From contig VAXX01000509.1 in the NCBI GenBank assembly GCA_005885115.1, positions 1 to 9,749 on the forward strand: 9,749 nt of DNA, read 5' to 3'. Positions 1 to 7,400 of this stretch are shown here, piece after piece; the first letter of the stretch is position 1, and every line of letters starts with the position of its first letter. The notes under the pieces were generated by a model, which saw only the letters and a program-made list of their open reading frames with translations, had not been told where the DNA came from and did not search any database. A program made the translations under genes and the position numbers. This DNA comes from Actinomycetota bacterium (lineage in GTDB: Bacteria > Actinomycetota > Actinomycetes > Mycobacteriales > Micromonosporaceae).

Positions 1-250
1 GGCCGGCGTACTCGCTCAGCCGGATCAGCGCGTCGCACAGCAGGTCGACCGGGTCGCGCCCGGAGCGCTCCTGGAGTTCGTCCTGCCACTCCTGCGGCAG
101 CAGGTTGGCCAGATCCTCCTCCAAGTCGCGCCGGTCAAAGAGGGTGAGGATGCCGTCGAGCTTGTCGAGGAAGCCCTGGTCCAGCGTCCAGGTCAGCGGG
201 TAGAACGACGGGTCGCGCCCGATCACGCGTGAGGTCCGGTCCGACGGCAC
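1..250 (-). CDS. Hypothetical protein, N-terminal part only (cut by window edge)
   Basis: This reads leftward from a GTG codon at 250-248 and runs off the window after 83 codons without a stop. The start is well supported: a perfect AAGGAGG lies at 262-256 with a 5-nt spacer. The protein starts MPSDRTSRVIGRDPSFYPL and continues with an acidic, probably helical stretch rich in Leu, Asp and Glu (around residues 25-80, including LDKLDGILTLFDRRDLEEDL). No signal peptide or membrane segment is visible, so it is probably cytoplasmic. I do not recognise the family. It is transcribed divergently from the TPR gene at 325 with a 74-bp gap, so the two may share a control region. The codon pattern and the ribosome binding site make a real gene likely; the function is unknown. 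Confidence 0.75.
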   Translation of the reverse strand, partial: MPSDRTSRVIGRDPSFYPLTWTLDQGFLDKLDGILTLFDRRDLEEDLANLLPQEWQDELQERSGRDPVDLLCDALIRLSEYAG

Positions 251-324
251 GCGTACCTCCTTGAACGGTCCTGTTAGCCTGCCGGATCGTACCGCCAGGG
301 GTCCACACCAACGATGGAGGTCAA
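251..324. other. Divergent intergenic region between the leftward gene and the TPR gene
   Basis: These 74 bp must hold signals for two divergent genes. On the minus strand TACGAT (291-286) could be a -10 element but lacks a convincing -35 partner. On the plus strand TTGAAC (261-266) is -35-like and TAGCCT (275-280) is -10-like, but they are only 8 nt apart and cannot work together. I therefore call no promoter. GGAGG at 316-320 is the only plausible ribosome binding site for the TPR gene. Confidence 0.4.
256..262 (-). promoter_or_regulatory. Ribosome binding site of the leftward gene
   Basis: AAGGAGG on the minus strand, 5 nt before the GTG start at 250, is a full match to the anti-Shine-Dalgarno complement. 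It decides the start of the truncated leftward gene. Confidence 0.8.
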
Positions 325-3300
325 TTGCACCCGCCGGCGCTCGACCTGCTGACCCAGGCCCAGGCGCGGGCCGCCCGCGGTGACCGGGTGGCCGCCGCCG
401 ACGACGCGCGGTACGCCCTGCACCTCGGGCTGCCCGGACCGGTCGAACGGGCCCGCGCTCTGGTCCTGTGCGGGGACAGCGCCCGCCAGGAGAACATGCA
501 CCGCACCGCGGTCGACGACTACACGGCCGCCATCGAGGCTGATCCCGGGTGCGCCGCCGCCTATCTGGGGCGCGGCCTGAGCCGGCTGGTTCGGGACGAC
601 CCGGATGGCGCCGCGGCGGATTTCGCGCGGGTCCTCGAACTCGACCCGGAGCCGGCCGTGCGGGCGGCGGCGCTACGCGAACGTGGCCGCGCCGCCGGCG
701 CCGCGGGGGACGCCGATCTGCGCGTGGCGGTGGCCGCCGGAGACGACGAGGCGGCATCGTTGCTGGCCGCCCGGTCCGGGATCCGTTCGGCGGCGGAGTA
801 CCTGCGGTTCGGGCACTGGCTGGCCGGGGTCGGGCGGGAACCGGAGGCCGTCGAGGCGGTCGCCCGGGCGGTCGAGCTCGGGGCGGACGACCTGCTCCCG
901 CTCGCCGACCTGTACGTCCGGGTCGGCCGGTACGACGAGGCGGTTGACGGGTGCACCCGGGTGCTCGCCGAGGATCCGGACAACGCTCTGGCGTACGCGC
1001 TGCGGGGCCGGGCGCACTACGAGGCCGAGCGCGACGACGCGGCGCTCGACGACCTCGACCGGGCCCTGACCCGCGACCCGCAAATGGCCCTGGCCACGCG
1101 GATCCGGGGCGAGGTACACCTGGCCAACGGTCGGTACGCCGCTGCCGTTGCCGAGCTGACCCGCGCCATCGAACTGGCTCCGTGGGACGGCGCGACCTGG
1201 TACTACCGGGCCTTGTGCCACGATCGGTTGGGTGACCCGGTGGCGAAGCAGCGGGATCTGCTGGCCGCCGAGCTGGCCGGGTACGCCCGGGCGGGTGTGG
1301 TCCGCCGCGGGGTGTTCGGGTTGGAGACGGCCGACGATTTCACCGAGGCCGGTATCCGGTGCCTGGCCGCGGGGGCGTACGACGACGCGGTGGCCAACTT
1401 CGAACGGGCGGCGCAGTTGTGGCGACAGCACACCCGGGTAGCGGACGACCGCCCGTACCGGAGGCTGTATCTCGCGGTGAGCCTGCGCGGACTGGCCAAG
1501 GTGTACCGCGGCGACGACACGGTCGCGGACCTGGAGGCCGCGGTCCAGGCGCGGCCTTCGTTCTTCAGCGGTCACCTCAACCTGGCCCGTGCCCACGTCC
1601 GCCGGGGTGAGCCGGCGCTGGCGCTCGCCCCGCTGGCCGCGACGATCCGCCTGGAGACGGGGTGGCCGGGCCCGCGGCTTGAGTACGCGGCGGTGCTGCA
1701 GTCGCTTCAGCGGCACCAGGAGGCGGTGGACCAGCTGACCGCCGTCGTGTCCCTGCGTGCCAGTACGCCCGCGCAGCGGGTGGCCGCGTACCGCGCCCGG
1801 TCGGCCGCGTACCAGGCACTGGACCTGTGGGACGAGGCCGTGGCCGACCTGGAGCAGGCCAAGGTGGCCGCCGAGCGCGGGCAGCTGGCCGTGGCCTGGG
1901 AGCTGCCCGAGGAGATCGAGCGTCTTCGCAAGATCAGCCCGCGCCAGTTCGAGCGGGACAGCGTCGCCGCGCGCGCCGAGGAGGCGGCCGGCCGGGTCGC
2001 CCTGCTTCCGGTACGCGAGCTGCCCAACGCCCCATCGCCCGTCGTCGTGCCCGGCCTACCCGCCGGGTGGTCGGTCGTGTCGGTGTCGCCGGACGGGGAT
2101 CACCTGATCGCCGGTTCCCCGACGCTGCTGCGCGAACGGCGCGGGCGGGAGGGCGTGTTCGCGCCGCTCCTGCAGGGCGGGTGGTACGTGGGCGCGGTCC
2201 ACCTGGCCGACGGGCTCGGCGCGGCACTCGCCGACGGGCGTACCGCCGGGTTCGACCCGGACGACCCGGACATGCGGACGCTGCTGGAGGTGCGCGGGTA
2301 CCGGCTCGGCCCCGAGACCCCCGCCACCGACCTGTCGATGGCCACCCCGCCGGCACTGTTCCTGGTCGACCTGGCGGAGGAGCGCGGCACCCCGCTGCTC
2401 ACAACCATCACGGTACGGGCGCGAACGCTGCACGCCGTGCTCGGTGGCCGGATCCTCGTACTACGCCGGCCGTACGGGCCGGGGTGGCATACCGCGGTCC
2501 TCGCGGTACAACACCGGCGACTGGTACTGCTGGCCCGGCTCGGCCCGGACGTTGGTGACGTGTACGAGGCTGACGGGCGGGTGTACGGATCGGCCGGCTA
2601 CGAGTTCCTCGGCCTGGCCGAGGCGCTGCAGCGCGGTACCGGCCAACGGGTGTCGGAGATCCCGGACGGCTTCGAGGACATCCCCGAGCCCGAACCGGTG
2701 GAGCTCGTGGTGTCCGGAGCCGCCGGGCTGCGGCTGGTACCGGTCGTCGATCCGCCCACCCCTGCCCGGATCGGCGCCGCAGCCCATACCCTGCTGGGGC
2801 GGGGGGACTGGCTGGACACCGTGCGGAACGGGCCGTACGCGTTCGCGCTCACGTACCAGGGCGATGCGCGGTACCGGGCGTCCCTGCTCGACGGATCGAC
2901 CATCCGCCCGATCGAGCCACCGCTGCTCGCGCGTCGGTTCCAATACGCGTTCCGGCCCGACGCCAGCGCCCTACTCCTCGGCGTGGACACCGAGCTGTAC
3001 GAGGTGGACTGCGCCTCGGGCACCGCCACGCCGCTCGCCGGTGGGGAGCCGGTCGTCGCCGTCGCTGCCGTGGCTGACCGGTACGCGGTGATCCGCCGCC
3101 GGGTCGAGTACGCCGGCCGGATCGAGTTCTACCCGTTCGGCACGGTCACCCCGGCCGGTGAGTATCCGTGCGGCCATCTCGACGTCCTGGAGAGCCTGGC
3201 CGGCAACCGGGTACTGCTGGTCGGCTGGGCGAACGACATCGCTCCGGAGAACCATCCCGGGGCCGTGGACTGTGCCGGTGTGCCCGAGCCCGAGACGCAG

Positions 3301-3465
3301 CTGCTCGCGGTACGCGCCGACGGGGTCCGGGTACTCGGATCGGTGGCGACCGCGCTGTCCACCGGCTGGCAGGTCGATGACCGCAGCTTCGTCGGCCGGG
3401 CGGACGGCCGGTACTGGGAGCTGATCGGGGTGGACGCGGTGCTGGACGGCGGCGGCGACCGGTAA
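325..3465 (+). CDS. TPR-repeat protein with beta-rich, propeller-like C-terminal half
   Basis: The protein has 1046 residues. Residues about 5-525 form degenerate tetratricopeptide repeats: 34-residue units with the small/large residue spacing and final Pro of TPRs are clearest at about 40-108, 155-310, 333-366 and 411-522 (for example EAVDGCTRVLAEDPDN near 205-220). TPRs are protein-binding helical solenoids. From about residue 570 the sequence becomes beta-rich with blade-like pieces (SVVSVSPDGDHLIAG near 582-596), suggesting a degenerate beta-propeller; this is inference. There is no signal peptide, membrane span or catalytic motif, so a cytoplasmic scaffold or sensor is likely. The start is TTG at 325, after GGAGG at 316-320 with a short 4-nt spacer; no in-frame ATG or GTG lies nearby upstream, and the ATG at 314 is out of frame. 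The gene ends with TAA at 3463, 11 nt before a hairpin. It is divergent from the gene at 1-250 and convergent with the NADAR gene. Its exact role is unknown. Confidence 0.9.
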   Translation: MHPPALDLLTQAQARAARGDRVAAADDARYALHLGLPGPVERARALVLCGDSARQENMHRTAVDDYTAAIEADPGCAAAYLGRGLSRLVRDDPDGAAADFARVLELDPEPAVRAAALRERGRAAGAAGDADLRVAVAAGDDEAASLLAARSGIRSAAEYLRFGHWLAGVGREPEAVEAVARAVELGADDLLPLADLYVRVGRYDEAVDGCTRVLAEDPDNALAYALRGRAHYEAERDDAALDDLDRALTRDPQMALATRIRGEVHLANGRYAAAVAELTRAIELAPWDGATWYYRALCHDRLGDPVAKQRDLLAAELAGYARAGVVRRGVFGLETADDFTEAGIRCLAAGAYDDAVANFERAAQLWRQHTRVADDRPYRRLYLAVSLRGLAKVYRGDDTVADLEAAVQARPSFFSGHLNLARAHVRRGEPALALAPLAATIRLETGWPGPRLEYAAVLQSLQRHQEAVDQLTAVVSLRASTPAQRVAAYRARSAAYQALDLWDEAVADLEQAKVAAERGQLAVAWELPEEIERLRKISPRQFERDSVAARAEEAAGRVALLPVRELPNAPSPVVVPGLPAGWSVVSVSPDGDHLIAGSPTLLRERRGREGVFAPLLQGGWYVGAVHLADGLGAALADGRTAGFDPDDPDMRTLLEVRGYRLGPETPATDLSMATPPALFLVDLAEERGTPLLTTITVRARTLHAVLGGRILVLRRPYGPGWHTAVLAVQHRRLVLLARLGPDVGDVYEADGRVYGSAGYEFLGLAEALQRGTGQRVSEIPDGFEDIPEPEPVELVVSGAAGLRLVPVVDPPTPARIGAAAHTLLGRGDWLDTVRNGPYAFALTYQGDARYRASLLDGSTIRPIEPPLLARRFQYAFRPDASALLLGVDTELYEVDCASGTATPLAGGEPVVAVAAVADRYAVIRRRVEYAGRIEFYPFGTVTPAGEYPCGHLDVLESLAGNRVLLVGWANDIAPENHPGAVDCAGVPEPETQLLAVRADGVRVLGSVATALSTGWQVDDRSFVGRADGRYWELIGVDAVLDGGGDR

Positions 3466-3476
3466 CCGCGGCTCGC

Positions 3477-3516
3477 GCCGCACCCGGTTTGACGCGGGCC
3501 GCAACCGGGTCGCGGC
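3477..3516 (+). terminator. Hairpin after the TPR gene, candidate terminator without a T-tract
   Basis: The left arm 3477-3489 (GCCGC plus ACCCGGTT) pairs with 3503-3516 (AACCGGGT, one bulged C at 3511, then GCGGC), giving 13 GC-rich base pairs around a 13-nt loop. It starts 11 nt after the TAA. No run of T follows, as is common for actinomycete terminator hairpins. Its position between two convergent genes supports a terminator role. Confidence 0.5.
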
Positions 3517-3613
3517 AGTCGCGCACAAAGACTTGCACAGGCGGTGTACGCCGTGCGACGCACGACCGCGTCCTGGTGCGCAAAGCGTTGTGCCTGTGGG
3601 GGTTCTGGCCGTT

Positions 3614-3626
3614 GCGGCGCTGCCGC
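3614..3626 (-). terminator. Small hairpin directly after the NADAR stop codon
   Basis: GCGGC and GCCGC form a 5-bp stem with a 3-nt loop, beginning one base beyond the TAA of the leftward NADAR gene. It is short and has no T-tract, so it is only a weak terminator candidate. The rest of the 162-bp convergent gap (3466-3627) holds no credible gene; CACAGGC near 3536 and GCCTGTG near 3593 are inverted copies, but too far apart for a confident call. Confidence 0.25.
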
Positions 3627-3627
3627 G

Positions 3628-4158
3628 TTACTGGCGTAGCTGGTCGCGGATCGTCTCCAGGTCGTGGATGCGCGTGGGCGGCTGGCCGCGGCCGGTACCG
3701 TGCCAGAGCTGGGCCGTCGGGGTCGCCAGCAGCACCGCGCGCAGCGGCTCGTGTCCACTGAACTTGGCGTGCATCGCCTCTCGCATCACCGCGTGCCTGA
3801 GCCCATCCCACTGGCGCAACTGCGGGTCGTCGAGCAACACGAGCTTGCGGTGCTTGCGTGCCATCGCGCCGTCGCCCCGGGCCAGCGCGGTGCCGCTCTC
3901 CAGCGCGAACCGCTCGGCCAGTGCCGGATCCGCCAGGGCGATCTTCGCCGCCTGGAACGCGTGCTCGACCGTGCGGTAGGTGCGCTGCCTGAGCATGAAG
4001 TCGGCCGGCCAGAAGTTCGACAGCATCCGCCGCCAGTGCCGCACGCCCGCCAGCGGGGCATAGCGAGCCGGGTCGGCGACTCCCTCGTGGACTCCGTGCC
4101 CCGGCGGCAGATCGGCCGAGCCGGAGAAGAAGTACAGGCGATCCGCAATCGTCGTCAC
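3628..4158 (-). CDS. NADAR/YbiA-like family protein (predicted N-glycosidase or ADP-ribose-linked hydrolase)
   Basis: The protein has 176 residues. The opening LYFFSG, the LSNFWPADF block near residues 48-56 and the TVEHAFQAAK block near 66-75 match the NADAR (YbiA/DUF1768) fold; the Glu of (S/T)xEHxFQAxK is a conserved active-site residue. A later block, LRHAVMREAMHAKFSGHEPLR, matches the helix shared by the family. Known members include YbiA-type N-glycosidases, which act on reactive riboflavin-pathway intermediates, and NADARs that remove ADP-ribose from guanine. The C-terminus is unusual: the YbiA DxxWG...GxNxLG motif is replaced by LWHGTGRG followed by HDLETIRDQL, so the substrate may differ. 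GTG at 4158 is chosen because the family similarity starts right after it; there is no ribosome binding site, but TACTGT lies 7 nt upstream, as in leaderless transcripts. Upstream in-frame GTG codons would add only a few residues. It is divergent from the PKS. A role in the PKS pathway is not shown. Confidence 0.9.
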   Translation of the reverse strand: MTTIADRLYFFSGSADLPPGHGVHEGVADPARYAPLAGVRHWRRMLSNFWPADFMLRQRTYRTVEHAFQAAKIALADPALAERFALESGTALARGDGAMARKHRKLVLLDDPQLRQWDGLRHAVMREAMHAKFSGHEPLRAVLLATPTAQLWHGTGRGQPPTRIHDLETIRDQLRQ

Positions 4159-4165
4159 GCATCGC

Positions 4166-4171
4166 ACAGTA
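4166..4171 (-). promoter_or_regulatory. Candidate -10 element for a leaderless NADAR transcript
   Basis: TACTGT on the minus strand fits the actinobacterial TANNNT -10 pattern and ends 7 nt before the GTG start, the spacing expected when transcription starts at the start codon. There is no clear TTGACA-like -35; GGAAAT lies 17 nt further upstream. Confidence 0.35.
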
Positions 4172-4398
4172 GGGCCCGGGTACGACACATTTCCGCGCCC
4201 GCCAACCGGCACTGGTCCTGGCCCGGGCGCCGGTCTCCGCCACACTGATGCGATGCCGTTCGTCGTGCCGGCATACCGCTCGGCGACGCCCTGGTGTCGT
4301 TCGTCGCGCGCTGGTGCCAGCCGAGCGCTCGTAGGTGGACAACGTGCGGCCGCTCGGCGACACACTGTGCGATGTTCGAACGCGGTGACCCGGGGAAC

Positions 4399-4402
4399 GA
4401 GG
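4399..4402 (+). promoter_or_regulatory. Ribosome binding site supporting the PKS start at 4411
   Basis: GAGG lies 8 nt before ATG 4411. It overlaps an alternative GTG start at 4402, which has GGGGA about 5 nt upstream. The ATG is preferred, but the GTG cannot be excluded. Confidence 0.5.
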
Positions 4403-4410
4403 TGGCTGGG

Positions 4411-7400
4411 ATGGCGGACTCGCCGGCCGCGCCGGAACCGCAGGTGGCCGAGGTCGCCTCGTCCAACACGGTGACTCACCCCGATGACGGTGAGTCACCG
4501 GTGTTTGTCTTTCCCGGCCAGGGTACACAGTGGCCGGGGATGGCGGTCGGGTTGCTGGGCAACGAGGTGTTCGCGGCCCGCATGGGGGAGTGCGCGCGGG
4601 CTCTCGCCCCGTACGTGGACTGGTCGCTGAATGACGTGCTGGCGGATGAGCGTGCGCTGCAACGGGTGGATGTGGTCCAGCCGGCTCTGTTCGCGTTGAT
4701 AGTGTCGTTGGCGCGACTGTGGGAGGCCAACGGCGTACGGCCGGCCGCGGTCGTCGGGCACTGCGTCGGCGAGATCGCCGCGGCGTGCGTGTCGGGGGCG
4801 TTGTCCCTGGAGGAGGCGGCGCTTGTCGCCAGCGTCTGGGGCCGGGCGAAGGCCCGGCTGGCCGGGCGCGGTGCCATGGCGGCGGTGTCCCTGCCGCCGC
4901 ACCAGGTGCGTACCAGGCTGGGCGACCACCTGACGATCGGTGCCGTGAACGCGGCGAACGCCACGGTCGTGTCGGGCGCCCCCGATGCGGTGGACGGGTT
5001 GGTCCGGGAACTCGGTGCGGCGGGCATCGCGGCGCGGCGTATCCCGATCGACGTCGCCGTACACTCCGCCCAGATAGCCGAGATCAGGGACGAGGTGCTC
5101 GCCGGGCTCGCCGGGATCCGCCCGCGACCGCCATTGATCCCGTTCTATTCCGGGGTACTCGGTCGGCGCGTTGGTACCGAGACACTCGACGCCGGATACT
5201 GGTATGCCGCGATCCGGGAGCCGGTCCGGTTCGCGCGGGCGGTGCAGGCGCTGCGGGACGACGGGTACCGGACGTTCGTGGAAGTCAGCCCTCATCCCGC
5301 CCTGACGTCGGCCGTGCGCAGTGTCGGCGAGGACGTGGTGTGTGTCGGTTCCCTGCGCCGCGGCCACGGCGACCCGGACGAGTTCGACAGGTCGGTGGCG
5401 GAGCTCAGGAACCGTTTCCTGGTACCGGAGGAGCCGCCCCCGCCACCGGGGGAGCCGATCGCCATCGTCGGGATGGCGTGCCGGTACCCCGGTGACGTGC
5501 GGTCCCCGGAGGACCTGTGGCGGCTGGTGGACAGCGGCCGCGACGCGATCAGCGAGTTCCCCGGCAACCGGGGGTGGGATCTGGAGGCGCTGGCCGACCC
5601 GGAGCAGGGCAGCTACACCAGGCGCGGCGGTTTCCTGCACGACGCCGACCAGTTCGACGCGGAGTTCTTCGGAATATCGCCGCGCGAGGCGACGGCGATG
5701 GACCCCCAGCAACGGCTCCTGCTGGAGACGTCGTGGGAGGCGGTCGAACGGGCCGGCATCGATCCGCATTCCCTGCACGGTACGGCGACCGGTGTGTTCG
5801 TCGGTGCGATGACGCACGACTATGGTCCTCGCCTGCACGACGCGGGCGAGTTCGGCGGTTATCTGCTCACTGGCAAGAGCGTGAGCGTGGCCTCGGGCCG
5901 GATCGCGTACACCCTCGGCTTGCACGGCCCGGCGGTCACGGTGGATACCGCCTGCTCGTCCTCGCTTGTCGCGCTGCACTGGGCCGCACAGGCGCTGCGG
6001 GCGGGGGACTGCTCGCTGGCCCTGGCCGGCGGCGCGGCGGTGCTGGCCACGCCCGGCATGTTCGTCGAGTTCTCCCGGCAACGTGGCCTCGCACCGGACG
6101 GCAGGTGCAAGTCCTTCTCCGCTGACGCGGACGGTACGAGCTGGGCCGAGGGCGCCGGGGTGCTGCTGCTGGAACGCTTGTCGGACGCCCGGCGCCACGG
6201 CCATCCGGTGCTCGGGGTCATCCGCGGTTCCGCGGTCAACCAGGACGGTGCCAGCAACGGGCTGGCCGCACCGAACGGGTCCGCGCAGCGGCAGGTGATC
6301 CGGCGGGCGTTGGCCAACGCGGGACTGTCCGCCGCCGACGTGGACGCGGTCGAGGCACACGGCACCGGTACCCGGCTCGGGGACCCCATCGAGGCGCAGG
6401 CGGTACTGGCGACGTACGGCCAGGATCGGGAACGGCCGTTGCTGCTGGGGTCGCTGAAGTCCAACATCGGGCACGCGATGGCCGCCGCTGGCGTCGGCGG
6501 CGTCATCAAGATGACGATGGCGTTGCGATACCGGCGTCTGCCCAGGACGTTGCATGTGCGCGAGCCATCCGCCGAGGTGGACTGGTCGGCCGGGTCCGTG
6601 TCGCTGCTGACCGAGGCGGTGGACTGGCCCGACAGCGGCCGGCCGGCTCGGGCGGGCGTGTCGTCGTTCGGGATCAGCGGTACCAACGCGCACGTGATCG
6701 TGGAGGAGCCGCCGCCCCCCTGCACCGCCGCCGACCGCGAAGCCGGCGGTGCCGCCCGCGGTCCAGTTGCCTGGGTCCTGTCGGCGAAGTCCGCGCCGGC
6801 CCTGCGCGCCTACGCCGCCCGGCTGCGGGAGCAGCCCGGGGCTCCGGCGGACATCGGCGCCTCGCTGCTCGCCCGGTCCCGGTGGGGCCACCGCGCGGTG
6901 GTGGTCGGGTGGGACCGGGCGGAGCTTGTCGAGGGCCTGGACGCGCTCGCGGCGGACCGGCCGGCGGGCAACGTCGTCCATGGCGTCGCGGGCAGTCCGG
7001 GCGGGGCCGTCTTCGTGTTTCCGGGCCAGGGCGCGCAATGGGCCGGGATGGCCGACGAACTGGTACGCACCTCGCCGGTGTTCGCCGCGCGGATGCGGGA
7101 GTGCCGTGCGGCGCTGGCACCCTATGTGGATCTGGGCACGCTGGACACCGGCGCGGGGGTGGACGCGATCCAGCCGCTGTCGTGGGCCGTGATGGTGTCG
7201 CTGGCCGCGCTGTGGCGTTCGTACGGTGTCGAGCCCGCCGCCGTTGTCGGGCACAGCCAGGGCGAGATCGCCGCCGCCTGTGTGGCGGGCGCGCTGTCGT
7301 TGGAGGACGCCGCCCGGGTGGTTGCCTTGCGCAGCAAGGCGTTGCGACGGCTGTCCGGGCGGGGTGGCATGGCCGCGGTCGGGGCCGTACCCGAGCCGCT

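Larger units (their letters stand above)
4159..4410. other. Divergent control region between the NADAR gene and the PKS
   Basis: This 252-bp stretch has no credible gene of its own, although the PKS frame is open back to the TGA at 4246. It contains short repeats: ACTGTGCGATG on the minus strand at 4170-4160 and on the plus strand at 4364-4374, with a one-base-longer variant at 4244-4255; the direct repeat CCGCTCGGCGAC at 4276-4287 and 4350-4361, with a partial inverted copy GCCGAGCG at 4320-4327; and the palindrome GTTCGAAC at 4374-4381. These may be regulator sites for either gene. Confidence 0.45.

Noticed and set aside
314..352. Short ORF from ATG 314 (12 codons) overlapping the TPR start
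   Set aside because: It overlaps the GGAGG site and is out of frame with the TPR gene; with no ribosome binding site of its own it is probably accidental, although a leader peptide cannot be excluded.
673..1716. A 347-codon minus-strand open frame inside the TPR gene
   Set aside because: It is compositional antisense sequence without recognisable motifs or a ribosome binding site, and the plus-strand TPR repeats are clear.
4294..4410. In-frame upstream starts for the PKS at GTG 4294 and ATG 4372
   Set aside because: Neither has a ribosome binding site, and the added residues are Arg/Cys/Trp-rich, unlike a PKS N-terminus; ATG 4372 lies inside the repeated motif.
3146..4528. A 460-codon minus-strand open frame across the NADAR gene
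   Set aside because: It overlaps the NADAR gene in another frame, and its translation is Arg/Pro/Ala-rich noise; the NADAR frame carries conserved family motifs.
5920..5970. KS as a decarboxylating KSQ loading domain
   Set aside because: The active site is TACSSS with Cys515, not Gln, and the domain follows an AT, so it is an ordinary extending KS.
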